Positions 1 through 8,096 of a stretch of 64,000 bases of DNA are shown here, in pieces. The notes beneath the pieces were generated by a model. That model was not told the origin of the DNA. It made no database searches and worked only from the letters and a program-made list of their open reading frames with translations. A program made the translations under genes and the position numbers. The stretch lies in contig NZ_BATJ01000019.1 in assembly GCF_000467125.1 (NCBI RefSeq), forward strand, positions 1 to 64,000, written 5' to 3'. This stretch comes from Vibrio proteolyticus NBRC 13287 (GTDB taxonomy: Bacteria > Pseudomonadota > Gammaproteobacteria > Enterobacterales > Vibrionaceae). The first letter of the stretch is position 1. The number at the start of each line of letters is the position of its first letter.

Positions 1-1
1 C

Positions 2-265
2 TCACAATACTGCTCGAAGGAATATCAAGATATCCATGAGAAACACAGAGTGACTTGCTCGATGACTGACGGGTATGACTGTTATCAGAATGCGTTAGCA
101 GAGCGCGTAAATGGGATACTCAAAATGGAGCTCTTACTGAGGAAGCCGAAAGATCTGGAAGAAGCGAGGAAAATGGTAGCAGAATCTGTAGAGATCTATA
201 ATCAAATGAGGCCTCATACGGCTTTAAAATACAAAACGCCCGATGAAGTACATCGAGCGTTTTAG
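2..265 (+). CDS. IS3-family transposase (OrfB), C-terminal part, cut by window start
   Basis: The frame is open from the first bases of the window, so this is the 3' end of a longer gene and the ATG/GTG codons inside it are not starts. The translated end contains NALAERVNGILKMEL, which fits the last catalytic block of IS3-family DDE integrases: the Glu in AER followed seven residues later by Lys. It ends with the usual MRPHTALKYKTPDEV tail. The catalytic Asp residues lie outside the window. The terminal inverted repeat follows the stop codon closely, so the 3' end of the element looks intact. The subgroup within IS3 was not determined. Confidence 0.9.
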   Translation, partial: SQYCSKEYQDIHEKHRVTCSMTDGYDCYQNALAERVNGILKMELLLRKPKDLEEARKMVAESVEIYNQMRPHTALKYKTPDEVHRAF

Positions 266-273
266 TTAAAAAG

Positions 274-298
274 TGTCAACTCATATCAGGACGGGTCA
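274..298. mobile_element. Right terminal end of the IS3-family element
   Basis: After the transposase stop comes GTGTCAACTCATATCAGGAC followed by GGGTCA, which has the look of an IS3-family terminal inverted repeat ending in TCA. The boundary is inferred from the sequence pattern because the left end lies outside the window. The next gene's stop codon starts only four bases beyond it, so the insertion lies just downstream of the exporter operon. Confidence 0.65.
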
Positions 299-302
299 GA
301 AA

Positions 303-1133
303 TTAATCGACAGTTTTGCTCAGTCTCAGACTCGTGATGGCGGCAATCACGCCGATGATCACATACAGACTGACGTTCCATACTCCAGCCTCCACCACCG
401 CGTTCAACGGATTCGAACTGAGCAGCGCGTGCATCGGCAACGCGAAAATAGCCGTGAAGAAATCGCTGATGCCGTAAAAATCAAACAAACCGATCGACAT
501 CCATTTCAATGCGTAGATTGCCACTACCATCACCAAGATCGGGGAATTGACCCGCTGAGAGATCGCCATCGCGGTCAGCGCCAGTGGTATAACCAGCCCC
601 CCCACTAACGCCATGCGCAAAATGAACTCCAGCCAATGCATGAGGACAAAGCTCAACGCCACCTGTTTATACAACCCATTCAGCTGATTGTCTGTCGACA
701 GGTTCAACAGCCACAACAGCAAATCGGCTGCCAGCACCAGAGCCGAACACACCAGTGGAATGGCCAACAAACCAAACCCCAGCTTCACCAGTAACGTTTT
801 CACATCACTGACCGGCATACTGCGCCAAAACATCAAACTGCCTTCCTGACGCGCTTTGCGCAGCGTTTTAGGAAAATACAGACTTGCCAATATCAGAGAG
901 ACCAACCCCGCCCCGCCCATGACCAATGTGTTCAGGCTGTCATTCAACTCAAGATCAAAGGGTCCGCTGTTGTCACCGAAACTCAGTTCAAAAAACAGAT
1001 TGTGTTGAATGGTCGCGTTGGTCAGCAGGCTGGCAAACAAAGCCAGTCCACATATCATCACAAACAACGGGATGTACAGCACCACCCGGTTTTCCAGCCA
1101 CTCTTTTTCCAGCATCGCCATACTCGCTCGCAT
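303..1133 (-). CDS. ABC-2 type exporter, membrane permease
   Basis: A 276-residue membrane protein with about six hydrophobic segments and short loops. It is probably the membrane half of an exporter whose ATPase is encoded directly upstream. I chose the ATG at 1133: it overlaps the ATPase stop as TGATG and has AGGAGG seven bases upstream. A GTG three bases earlier is the alternative. The operon order is gntR, ATPase, permease, and all junctions overlap, which implies one transcript with translational coupling. The gene is complete, since its TAA lies outside the IS element that ends five bases away. The substrate is unknown; YtrA-type systems often respond to cell-wall-active agents. Confidence 0.8.
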   Translation of the reverse strand: MRASMAMLEKEWLENRVVLYIPLFVMICGLALFASLLTNATIQHNLFFELSFGDNSGPFDLELNDSLNTLVMGGAGLVSLILASLYFPKTLRKARQEGSLMFWRSMPVSDVKTLLVKLGFGLLAIPLVCSALVLAADLLLWLLNLSTDNQLNGLYKQVALSFVLMHWLEFILRMALVGGLVIPLALTAMAISQRVNSPILVMVVAIYALKWMSIGLFDFYGISDFFTAIFALPMHALLSSNPLNAVVEAGVWNVSLYVIIGVIAAITSLRLSKTVD

Positions 1134-1999
1134 CACGCAGCCTCCTTTTGCAGGGCCAAAAACAAATCGGCCAATTTTACACTGTAAACAGAACCTAAGT
1201 CGGCCACGCTGGCAGCATGCCTGGCATCCAATAACCAGCGCGTACTACCCAATGCTTTCTGAGACGATAAGGGGTTCAGAGCCCGGATCTGCGCCGCATG
1301 ATCATCGCTGGCATCCAGAATAAAATAACGCTCACTGAGCTCATCCATGGAGCTTTGCATAACCGCACGGCCATGTTTGAGGATCAGTACATCGGTCAGC
1401 AGGTGTTCAATCTCAGCGACCTCATGGCTGGCGATGATCAGCGTCCGCTCACCGTCGTGAAACCATTCCAGCAGATGACGATAAAACGTATCACGGTACA
1501 CCAGATCAAGCCCCAGAGTTGGTTCGTCCAGAATCAGTACCTGAGTGTCCGTCGCAATCACTATCGCCAAATGAAGCTGGACTTTCATCCCCTTAGACAG
1601 CGCCCGAACTTTTGCGCGGGCAACAATGTCCGTCTTGGCCAACATCGTCTGCGCTTTATTAATGTCAAAGCTGGGATGCACACCCTCGACATATTTGAGC
1701 AATTGAGCCACCGTCATCCATTCTGGCAGTACATTGACATCCGAGATGTAAGAAAGATGCGCCATCAGCTCTGCGCGGTGCGCAATCGGCTCCAGATCGT
1801 TAATGCGAATATCACCCTGATAGTGATGTGCGCCAAGCAACGCTTTGATCAGAGTAGACTTCCCGGCACCGTTGTGACCGAGAAGCCCCAGCACCTGGCC
1901 GCCACGCAGTTCAAAGCTGATATCGTGCAGCGCTTCACCTTGTGTCGCTTCGCGACCGGCATAGAGTTTCGAAACATGTTTCACACTGACTAACGGCAT
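1133..1999 (-). CDS. ABC exporter ATP-binding protein
   Basis: A 288-residue ABC ATPase. It has Walker A GHNGAGKST near residues 41-49, a signature-like LSKGMKVQL, Walker B VLILDEPTLGLD and the switch His in IIASHEVAE. It should power the permease encoded next. The ATG lies inside the end of the GntR gene (10-base overlap), with AAGGTGAT as the ribosome site. The last third, after about residue 215, is a regulatory extension without ABC motifs. A parS2-type site lies within the coding sequence near its 3' end, so this gene also carries part of the chromosome-segregation platform. Confidence 0.9.
   Translation of the reverse strand: MPLVSVKHVSKLYAGREATQGEALHDISFELRGGQVLGLLGHNGAGKSTLIKALLGAHHYQGDIRINDLEPIAHRAELMAHLSYISDVNVLPEWMTVAQLLKYVEGVHPSFDINKAQTMLAKTDIVARAKVRALSKGMKVQLHLAIVIATDTQVLILDEPTLGLDLVYRDTFYRHLLEWFHDGERTLIIASHEVAEIEHLLTDVLILKHGRAVMQSSMDELSERYFILDASDDHAAQIRALNPLSSQKALGSTRWLLDARHAASVADLGSVYSVKLADLFLALQKEAA
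1176..1188. promoter_or_regulatory. parS2: parS2 centromere site (inside ABC ATPase gene)
   Basis: TTTACACTGTAAA is a perfect match to the parS2 consensus TTTACANTGTAAA bound by chromosome-2 ParB. It lies in coding sequence and encodes Tyr-Ser-Val in the ATPase. It is the site farthest from parB2 in this window, about 56 kb away. Confidence 0.85.
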
Positions 2000-2370
2000 G
2001 ATGGATCACCTTGTAAATGAGGTTGGAGCAGCTCGACGAAATCGTCCAGCGGCATACCCAAACGAGTTAATGTGGCTGCAATCTGCGGGATCTGCTGTTG
2101 GATAAAAGAGGCGCGCTCCGCCTCAGCCAGCTTGGTCGTCGCCCCCGCAGCGACAAACATACCCTGACCACGACGTTTTTCTACCAGACCTTCATCAACC
2201 AAAAGTTGATACCCTTTCATTACAGTTAAGTGATTGATTTTCATGTCAGCGGACACGCTTCGCACCGAAGGTAGTGCTTCGCCTTCGGCCCAGACTCCCT
2301 GCAGAATCTGTCGGGTGATCTGATCCGCCAATTGACGAAAAATCGGTTGGTTATCCTGCCATTCCGTCAA
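1990..2370 (-). CDS. GntR-family (YtrA subfamily) transcriptional regulator
   Basis: A 126-residue regulator with an N-terminal winged helix (PIFRQLADQITRQI, then LPSVRSVSADMKINHLTVMKGY). The short tail without a large effector domain is typical of the YtrA subfamily, which controls linked ABC transporters. No upstream ATG fits, so it appears to start with TTG at 2370; AGAGGA lies upstream. It is the first gene of the exporter operon, and a perfect palindrome sits in its promoter. That makes autorepression the simplest model. Confidence 0.85.
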   Translation of the reverse strand: MTEWQDNQPIFRQLADQITRQILQGVWAEGEALPSVRSVSADMKINHLTVMKGYQLLVDEGLVEKRRGQGMFVAAGATTKLAEAERASFIQQQIPQIAATLTRLGMPLDDFVELLQPHLQGDPSCR

Positions 2371-2390
2371 ATCCTGGGTCCTCTCATTGA

Positions 2391-2420
2391 TATGGTGTTA
2401 TACATACATATAACACCATA
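2391..2420. promoter_or_regulatory. Likely operator of the GntR/YtrA regulator
   Basis: A perfect inverted repeat: TATGGTGTTATA (2391-2402) and TATAACACCATA (2409-2420) around a 6-base spacer. It lies about 20 bases upstream of the regulator's start. Position and symmetry fit an autoregulatory GntR operator; binding is inferred. Confidence 0.65.
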
Positions 2421-2436
2421 ATTAAAAGCCGCCAAT

Positions 2437-2464
2437 AAAAAAAACTCCACCCGAAGGTGGAGTT
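2437..2464 (-). terminator. Rho-independent terminator of the chitinase gene
   Basis: The stem AACTCCACC/GGTGGAGTT has a CGAA loop. On the minus strand it is followed by a run of T (A run 2437-2444 on the plus strand). It lies 27 bases past the chitinase stop. Confidence 0.9.
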
Positions 2465-2490
2465 TCTTAATTCACATGTTGAACGTAGGA

Positions 2491-5028
2491 TCAGTTGGTC
2501 GTGCAATCTGCCGGACCGATCTCTTTCCAAACGCCCCACTCGCCCGTTGTTCCAGGCTCTTCTCCGGTGGTCCACCATTTGGCTTCCCAGACCTTCGCTG
2601 CCCAAGTAACTTGATCGCCGCCGTTGTACACTCCCGCAGTCTCCCACAGATTAGTGCACGTGCCGCCGCCGGTGTCTTTCTTCGCAACGACCACCGTGGT
2701 TGACGCCGACGCGGCCGCTTTGCCATCACTCACGGTGACCGTGAACTGCAGCGATGTGTCTTGCGTATATTCAGCCGCCACAAAGCTCAGGGTAGCGCCA
2801 TCGATGGTTGCATTCACACCAGCAGGGACATCCCAGCTGAACGTCAGTGTATCGTTGTCAGCATCGCTGGATGCCGACGCATCCACCACCACCAGCTCAC
2901 CCGCGACAGCATTGGCTGGCGCAGAGACAGCCGCTACCGGAGCGTTATTTTCTGGTTCAGTGCCTTTTGGCTGTACCGTTACGACCACTTGATCCGATGC
3001 TGAAGCACCATCATTGTCGGTCACAGTCAATTCGAACGTCAGGGTTTCCGTCGCAGCGACTTCGGCCACATTGAAACTGGCTTGCGCTGTGTTGGCGCCT
3101 GTCAGCGTCACTGGCGTACCCGCCACTTGTTGCCATTGGTAGCTGGCGATCGTGCCATCGGAGTCTCGCGATGCGCTGCCGTCCAGTGTCACGCTGGCCG
3201 GACTAGTCACCGTCACATCAACGCCAGCGGAAGCCGTTGGTGCTCGATTGGCAGGAGGATCCCCCGCCAAGCCTTCATGCATGGCGTTCAGGATATCGCC
3301 GTTATCCGCATCAATTTCCCATGAAAACAGACCCGCCAGCCCCAGACTGCGAGCGTAAGCGCCTTTCGCCAACACAGAGCGGTGGTCGTCAAACGTGATC
3401 AGCTGACCAGTTGAACGGTTCCACACCCAAGGCGCTTCGGCTTGCGCATCATAGCCATACTCGAAGCCATTGATGCCTGTGCCATCTGGCCCCAGCATGT
3501 AAGATTTCACGCCTTTGTAATCAATGACGCCCTCTTCCCACACGCCTTGCGCGGTAGTGCCTTTCAGCTTGCCGTTACCCACACCGGTCATCGGATCGTT
3601 CGGATCGCTCAGAGAACCAGGTGTGACACCTTCCCAGCCACGGCCGTACATCGCCGTACCCAGCACCAGTTTGTTCGCTGGCACACCCTGTGCAAGCAAC
3701 AGCTGAATGCCGTTATCCGCGGTGTAAGCCGGACCTTTGTACGGTTCGCCGTTTTCATCGACGCCGGAGCCATCACACTGACCAGGGCGCATGAACGTGC
3801 CACAGTTGAGTGCTGTCTGATGGCCCAGCACGTTGTTCCAGCCGCCGTAGAAGTCGTACGTCATGGCGAAGATGTAGTCCATATACTGTACCGCTTCGCC
3901 GTAGTTCACGTCTTCGATCTTGTCGTAGCCCACACCAATTGCAGACGTCAGTTCGTAGGTGCGACCCGTCTCTGCTTCCAGTTCATCCAACATGGCTCGC
4001 AATTCGCGCATCAACGCCACGTATGCCGGGCCGTCATTGACTGGATCACCCAGATCCGGCGCCGCGCCGCCGCCGCCAGGGAATTCCCAGTCAATGTCGA
4101 CACCATCATAGAATTTCCATGTTGTCAGGAAACGTTTCACCGACGCAACAAATGTGTCGCGGTTGGCTTTGGTGGTAAAGTCAAAGAACGGATCAGACAG
4201 TGTCCAACCACCGATTGACGGGATGATCTTAAGATCCGGATTGCGCTGTTTGAGCGCCATCAACATGGCGTAGTTGCCTTTGATCGGTGAGCTGTACTCG
4301 TGACCAGCTTGCGAAAAACTCTTCTGATACGCCGCCCAAGGGTCATGAATCACCACTTCGTAGTCCGGCACACCGTTACACGCCGTCATTAACGCGTTGT
4401 AGCTGTTACCGCCCACTTGCTTGACAGACTCGTTCGGACCACAAATTGGGATAAAGCCATACAGGATGTGGGTCAGGTTGTCTGCCGGGATATTGTCCAC
4501 GGTATAGTTGCGGCCATAGATGCCCCACTCTACAAAGTAAGTCCCGACAACGGTATTTGGGTCGGTGTTGTAGGTTTTGTTGTTGGGATCCACATTCATG
4601 GTCAGCGGTTTCAGATGTGAGCCATCAGTGTCGGCGACAACCAGCTCAGCAGGCGCACTGGCACTACAACCACTGGAATCACACGCTTCGACGGTCATCT
4701 GGTATAAGCCACCTTTGCCATATTTGAAACTGGCGGTCGTTTGACTGCCGGTGATCGGGCCAGTCGCCACTTCCACGCCATCAAATAAAATTTTGTAGGT
4801 GTCGCCGGTGGTGCCACTCCACTGATTGAACTTAATGGTGATATCCGCTTGGTCGTGATATTTCACCATTTGGTTGTATCCCGCGGTGGTTTCCATCGCC
4901 AGCTCTATCTTGGAAAACTGAAGATTGTTGGAACCATAGACGTCAATACTAGGAGCCGCAGGTGCAGCCATCGCAGCGCCAGATAGTGCCATTGCGATAC
5001 TCGCGGCGCACAAAGTAATACGATTCAT
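2491..5028 (-). CDS. chiA2: Secreted chitinase, GH18 (ChiA2-like)
   Basis: Endochitinase, 845 residues from the chosen ATG at 5028, which gives the signal peptide MNRITLCAASIAMALSGAAMA. The earlier ATG at 5043 has its ribosome site too close. Domain order: N-terminal Ig-like chitinase domain (about 25-150), GH18 catalytic domain (about 160-590) with the DGVDIDWE motif and its catalytic Glu near residue 315, two PKD/Ig-like linkers (about 600-790), and a C-terminal CBM5/12 chitin-binding domain rich in Trp. Length and architecture match V. cholerae ChiA2 (VCA0027). It degrades extracellular chitin to GlcNAc oligomers. The gene is monocistronic with its own terminator. Confidence 0.93.
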   Translation of the reverse strand: MNRITLCAASIAMALSGAAMAAPAAPSIDVYGSNNLQFSKIELAMETTAGYNQMVKYHDQADITIKFNQWSGTTGDTYKILFDGVEVATGPITGSQTTASFKYGKGGLYQMTVEACDSSGCSASAPAELVVADTDGSHLKPLTMNVDPNNKTYNTDPNTVVGTYFVEWGIYGRNYTVDNIPADNLTHILYGFIPICGPNESVKQVGGNSYNALMTACNGVPDYEVVIHDPWAAYQKSFSQAGHEYSSPIKGNYAMLMALKQRNPDLKIIPSIGGWTLSDPFFDFTTKANRDTFVASVKRFLTTWKFYDGVDIDWEFPGGGGAAPDLGDPVNDGPAYVALMRELRAMLDELEAETGRTYELTSAIGVGYDKIEDVNYGEAVQYMDYIFAMTYDFYGGWNNVLGHQTALNCGTFMRPGQCDGSGVDENGEPYKGPAYTADNGIQLLLAQGVPANKLVLGTAMYGRGWEGVTPGSLSDPNDPMTGVGNGKLKGTTAQGVWEEGVIDYKGVKSYMLGPDGTGINGFEYGYDAQAEAPWVWNRSTGQLITFDDHRSVLAKGAYARSLGLAGLFSWEIDADNGDILNAMHEGLAGDPPANRAPTASAGVDVTVTSPASVTLDGSASRDSDGTIASYQWQQVAGTPVTLTGANTAQASFNVAEVAATETLTFELTVTDNDGASASDQVVVTVQPKGTEPENNAPVAAVSAPANAVAGELVVVDASASSDADNDTLTFSWDVPAGVNATIDGATLSFVAAEYTQDTSLQFTVTVSDGKAAASASTTVVVAKKDTGGGTCTNLWETAGVYNGGDQVTWAAKVWEAKWWTTGEEPGTTGEWGVWKEIGPADCTTN

Positions 5029-5493
5029 ACCTATTTCTCTCATTCCTTGTCTGTTTCACCCGCAATCGCCCTTTAACTGGTGTGTTCACCCCCAGGCCTG
5101 CGAGCAGCCAAATCTTCACCAATGCAGTGAAGATACCCAACAGTATTCGAGAGACTTTTTTTTAATTGAAAAAAATTAAAACACTATTCGAGTCAAGACG
5201 AAAAAATAGTCAGTTGTTATCATCTTGTTGCACTACAAAATCCACCCCGAGCCAATAATTTATAAATTTATTTAATAAAAGTGGAAAATGCGCCTGAGGT
5301 TACTAATTGAAGAAAAATAAGTTACAAAAGTGCAAATTAGCCAAGAGAGAAATCTTAAATTTCTTTAATTATCAGAAATATAAATAGCAAAAATCATCCG
5401 GTATTCCAGCCTGAGTATTGCATAGGATACGCTGAAACACCGGGATAATTTAACATTTAAGCAACAAAATGTACGTCATTTGCCCGCTGCCGC
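5029..5493. other. Intergenic: chitinase promoter region and tnaA 3' region
   Basis: 465 bases with no convincing gene. The half near chitinase is AT-rich, with long A/T runs around 5155-5180 and 5260-5400, and should hold its promoter. The other end holds an imperfect hairpin downstream of tnaA. No regulator site was recognised. Confidence 0.6.
5399..5446 (-). terminator. Possible terminator hairpin after tnaA
   Basis: On the minus strand CCGGTGTTTCAGC pairs, with two mismatches, with GCTGGAATACCGG, and an inner GTAT/ATAC pair closes the loop. ATGATTTTT follows. It lies about 48 bases after the tnaA stop. The imperfect stem and interrupted T run keep this tentative. Confidence 0.5.
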
Positions 5494-6894
5494 TTACAGG
5501 GCACGGAAACGCGCCGTAAAATGCCTCAACACCGGAGGTTCGTACTCGAACGTCAATCCTTTCAATTCGTGAGCACGCTGCTTGAGCGCAATGATGGCAT
5601 CGGCGATGTAGTCCATATGATCGTTAGTGTAGACCCGGCGAGGAATGGTCAGACGCATCAATTCCAGCTCAGAGGATTTCTGTTCGCCAGTTTCGGGGTC
5701 ACGTCCAAGCAGAAGGGAGCCGATCTCCACTGCTCGAATGCCCGCTTCCAGATAGAGAGCATTGCACAGCACCTGCGCCGGAAACTGCGCTGGCGGGATA
5801 TGTGGCAAAATTTTAGCCGCATCGACAAACACAGCGTGGCCGCCGGTCGGTGACTGAATCGGAATTCCACCCTCAAGGAGCCGCTCACCTAAGTACTCAA
5901 CCTGACTGATGCGATAGTGAAGGAAATCTTCATCCGCGGCTTCGTATAACCCGCGAGCCAATGCTTCCATGTCTCGTCCCGCCATCCCGCCGTAAGTCAC
6001 AAAACCTTCCATCGGCACACAGCGGGTGCGTACCGCCTGAAACAGCTCTTCATGGTCACGAATGCAGCACAGCCCGCCGATATTGACCATGGGATCTTTC
6101 TTGGCCGACATAGTCAGCATATCGCCGTACTGGTACATCTCGCGAATGATATCCAGGATGGACTTATCCTGATAACCAGCCTCGCGTTGTTTGATGAAAT
6201 AAGCATTCTCACAGTAACGGGCAGAATCGATCACCACCGGGATGTCGTGCTTAACCGCCATCTCATACACCGCACGCATATTGGCCATTGAGACAGGCTG
6301 TCCGCCTGAGCTGTTACACGTTACCGTGGTGATGATCGCACAAATGTTGTTGGCACCATGTACTTCAATGGTTTCCTCCAGTTTCTGCAGATCAAAATTG
6401 CCCTTCCAGTCATACGGTGTGGTGGTGTCAAATGCGTGCTTGTCCACCACGTTGATCGCCTTGCCACCATTGAGCTCAATGTGGCCTGCGGTGGTGTCGA
6501 AATGATAGTTTGAGATGAACACCGGGGTGCTGCCTCCACGCACCTGACGCATGCGTTCGATCAGCGCCGGAAACAGAATCTGCTCAGCTCCTCGTCCCTG
6601 GTGTGCCGGGACCGTCAGCTTGTAGCCGAAAAAGTGTTGCACCGCTTCGCACAAATGATAGTAGTTACGGCTGCCAGCGTAGGATTCGTCCCCCAGCATC
6701 AAGCCCGCCCACTGGTTGTCGCTCATGGCTCCGGTTCCGGAATCGGTTAACAGATCGATATAAACATCATCACTGCGCAATAAAAACGGATTGAGGCCCG
6801 CTTCGGCCAGTGCGCGCTCACGATCCGCTAACGTGGTCATTTTGATTGGCTCAACCATTTTGATTCGAAAAGGTTCTGGAATACGTTTCATCAT
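5494..6894 (-). CDS. tnaA: Tryptophanase
   Basis: PLP-dependent lyase that cleaves L-tryptophan to indole, pyruvate and ammonia in the cytoplasm. The 466 residues are close to the family length. The PLP-lysine motif SAKKD is at about 263-267 (Lys266). Other conserved blocks are present, such as the NYYHL and PAHQGRGAEQ segments. The start is MM; the second Met three bases later is equally possible. A short leader gene upstream suggests tryptophan-induced antitermination. No tnaB permease follows: the next gene is chitinase, so tryptophan uptake must be encoded elsewhere. Confidence 0.97.
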   Translation of the reverse strand: MMKRIPEPFRIKMVEPIKMTTLADRERALAEAGLNPFLLRSDDVYIDLLTDSGTGAMSDNQWAGLMLGDESYAGSRNYYHLCEAVQHFFGYKLTVPAHQGRGAEQILFPALIERMRQVRGGSTPVFISNYHFDTTAGHIELNGGKAINVVDKHAFDTTTPYDWKGNFDLQKLEETIEVHGANNICAIITTVTCNSSGGQPVSMANMRAVYEMAVKHDIPVVIDSARYCENAYFIKQREAGYQDKSILDIIREMYQYGDMLTMSAKKDPMVNIGGLCCIRDHEELFQAVRTRCVPMEGFVTYGGMAGRDMEALARGLYEAADEDFLHYRISQVEYLGERLLEGGIPIQSPTGGHAVFVDAAKILPHIPPAQFPAQVLCNALYLEAGIRAVEIGSLLLGRDPETGEQKSSELELMRLTIPRRVYTNDHMDYIADAIIALKQRAHELKGLTFEYEPPVLRHFTARFRAL

Positions 6895-6960
6895 TCATTT
6901 CCTTAGGAGTATAGAGTGCCCTGCAGTGAATACGCTGCACGGCGAATATCAGGTGGAGTT

Positions 6961-6977
6961 AGGTGTCAGAGACACCT
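6961..6977 (-). other. Short perfect hairpin just after the tnaC-like leader
   Basis: AGGTGTC AGA GACACCT, a 7-bp stem with a 3-base loop, begins 9 bases past the leader's stop. No T run follows, so it is not a simple terminator. In the enterobacterial system this spacer is where Rho loads, and the hairpin could modulate that. Its role is unknown. Confidence 0.4.
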
Positions 6978-6986
6978 GTCAGGAAA

Positions 6987-7088
6987 CTAGAATGAAGAGC
7001 TCTCTTTGCTGAGCAGGGATAAGCCGTAATCGAGGTTATACCAGGGTGACAACACTAACGTGCTGTCGAGCAAATGGATGCGTCGCAT
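6987..7088 (-). CDS. tnaC: TnaC-like leader peptide (33 aa)
   Basis: A 33-codon frame starts with ATG at 7088, eight bases after GGAGAG, and stops about 90 bases before tnaA. Its core WYNLD (residues 16-20) aligns with WFNID of E. coli TnaC, including the critical Trp and Asp at the same spacing. In E. coli the nascent peptide and free tryptophan stall the ribosome and block Rho, which lets tnaA be transcribed. Here the peptide continues 13 residues past the Asp and lacks the conserved Pro; Lys occupies the aligned position. Identification rests on position, ribosome site and the WxxxD core. Confidence 0.7.
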   Translation of the reverse strand: MRRIHLLDSTLVLSPWYNLDYGLSLLSKESSSF

Positions 7089-7396
7089 AGCGTTATCTCT
7101 CCTTTGGTGACAATACACTCTAATATAGGACATTTTTCCACCACATCACTGTGAGGACGCCCTCAACTTAACATTTGAGAAACATTTGTCGTATGTTCAG
7201 GCCGGCGATTCCATATGCACTGACAACCGTATTGAGTGGGAGTGAAAACAAGATGTTAACAGCCATGAGAACAAATCGTAGGTTGGGATTAAATTTTGGT
7301 TAAATCTTCAAACTTCTGGCGATTAATCGTTGCATTCATCGTCATAGCTAGGCAGTCTCTTTCCGTTCAATAGGAATATGCACTAGGATAAATACA
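7089..7396. other. Intergenic between tna leader and csgI-like gene (divergent promoters)
   Basis: 308 bases without a gene. It should hold both divergent promoters. The segment TTTGGTGACAATACAC and an A/T-rich stretch lie just upstream of the leader. I saw no convincing CRP site and no repeat. Confidence 0.45.
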
Positions 7397-8056
7397 ATGA
7401 ATGCTATCAAACCTTTATCATTCTTGCTTGCTATGAGTGTCAGTGGCTTTGCAATGGCTGATGTGACGCTGAACATCCCAACCACCGTCGATGTGCTGGT
7501 TGCAAACGGTGAAAAGCCGTCGCTGTCCGGCAGCCTCTTTTCGTCAGAAAAGACGTTGACACTCCCAGACGGTGAGAACCAGCTGGCGTTCCGTATCGAG
7601 CAGTACTTTGATAAAGGCAATGATCGCATCATTGTGGAAAGCGACGTCATCATCGCCAAGTTTAATGAAAGCGGTAAAGAACTGAGCTTCGAGCTACCGA
7701 AATACCGCAATGAAGTTGAAGCTCAGGAAAACATCAAAGACGCGGAATGGTCGCTGGTGGATCAATCTGGTTCTCAAGTCAACGTGAGCGAAGACAAGCT
7801 GATCAAAAAAGGCATGCAGATTGGCCGTAACTACTCTCAGGAGCTGATGGAATATAACCGCAAAGGCGGTGTTGCCGCGGTAGCAGTTGCAGGGTATGCG
7901 GCCACGCCAGCAGTAACGGGCACACAACCTGCAGCGCCGGTTGCAACCAGCGCACCTGTCTCAGCCACAACGGCAGAAGAAATGCTGCACTTTTGGTACA
8001 GCAAAGCGGATGAGCAAACCAAAGCGCGCTTCAAAGCATACGTGAACGGTCAATAA
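7397..8056 (+). CDS. YccT/CsgI-like periplasmic protein (DUF2057/UPF0319)
   Basis: A 219-residue exported protein with a clear signal peptide cleaved after MSVSGFAMA. The N-terminal half matches the DUF2057 pattern: DVTLNIPTTVDVLVANG, then a charged block ending in LSFELPKYRN. A low-complexity Ala/Pro/Thr/Val linker spans about 155-190, before a short C-terminal helix. The E. coli homologue YccT was renamed CsgI, an inhibitor of curli assembly; whether that function applies here is unknown. It is a single gene with a ribosome site (AGGA) before ATG and a strong terminator after it. Confidence 0.8.
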   Translation: MNAIKPLSFLLAMSVSGFAMADVTLNIPTTVDVLVANGEKPSLSGSLFSSEKTLTLPDGENQLAFRIEQYFDKGNDRIIVESDVIIAKFNESGKELSFELPKYRNEVEAQENIKDAEWSLVDQSGSQVNVSEDKLIKKGMQIGRNYSQELMEYNRKGGVAAVAVAGYAATPAVTGTQPAAPVATSAPVSATTAEEMLHFWYSKADEQTKARFKAYVNGQ

Positions 8057-8065
8057 ATCGCCGTG

Positions 8066-8096
8066 TGAAAAAAGGAGCGTTTACGCTCCTTTTTTT
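8066..8096. terminator. Bidirectional terminator between csgI-like and HD-GYP genes
   Basis: GGAGCG TTTA CGCTCC is flanked by A runs on one side and T runs on the other, so it can work for both converging genes. The last codons of the HD-GYP gene (Lys-Lys-Gly-Ala-stop) are encoded within the stem, and its stop codon is in the loop. Confidence 0.9.
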
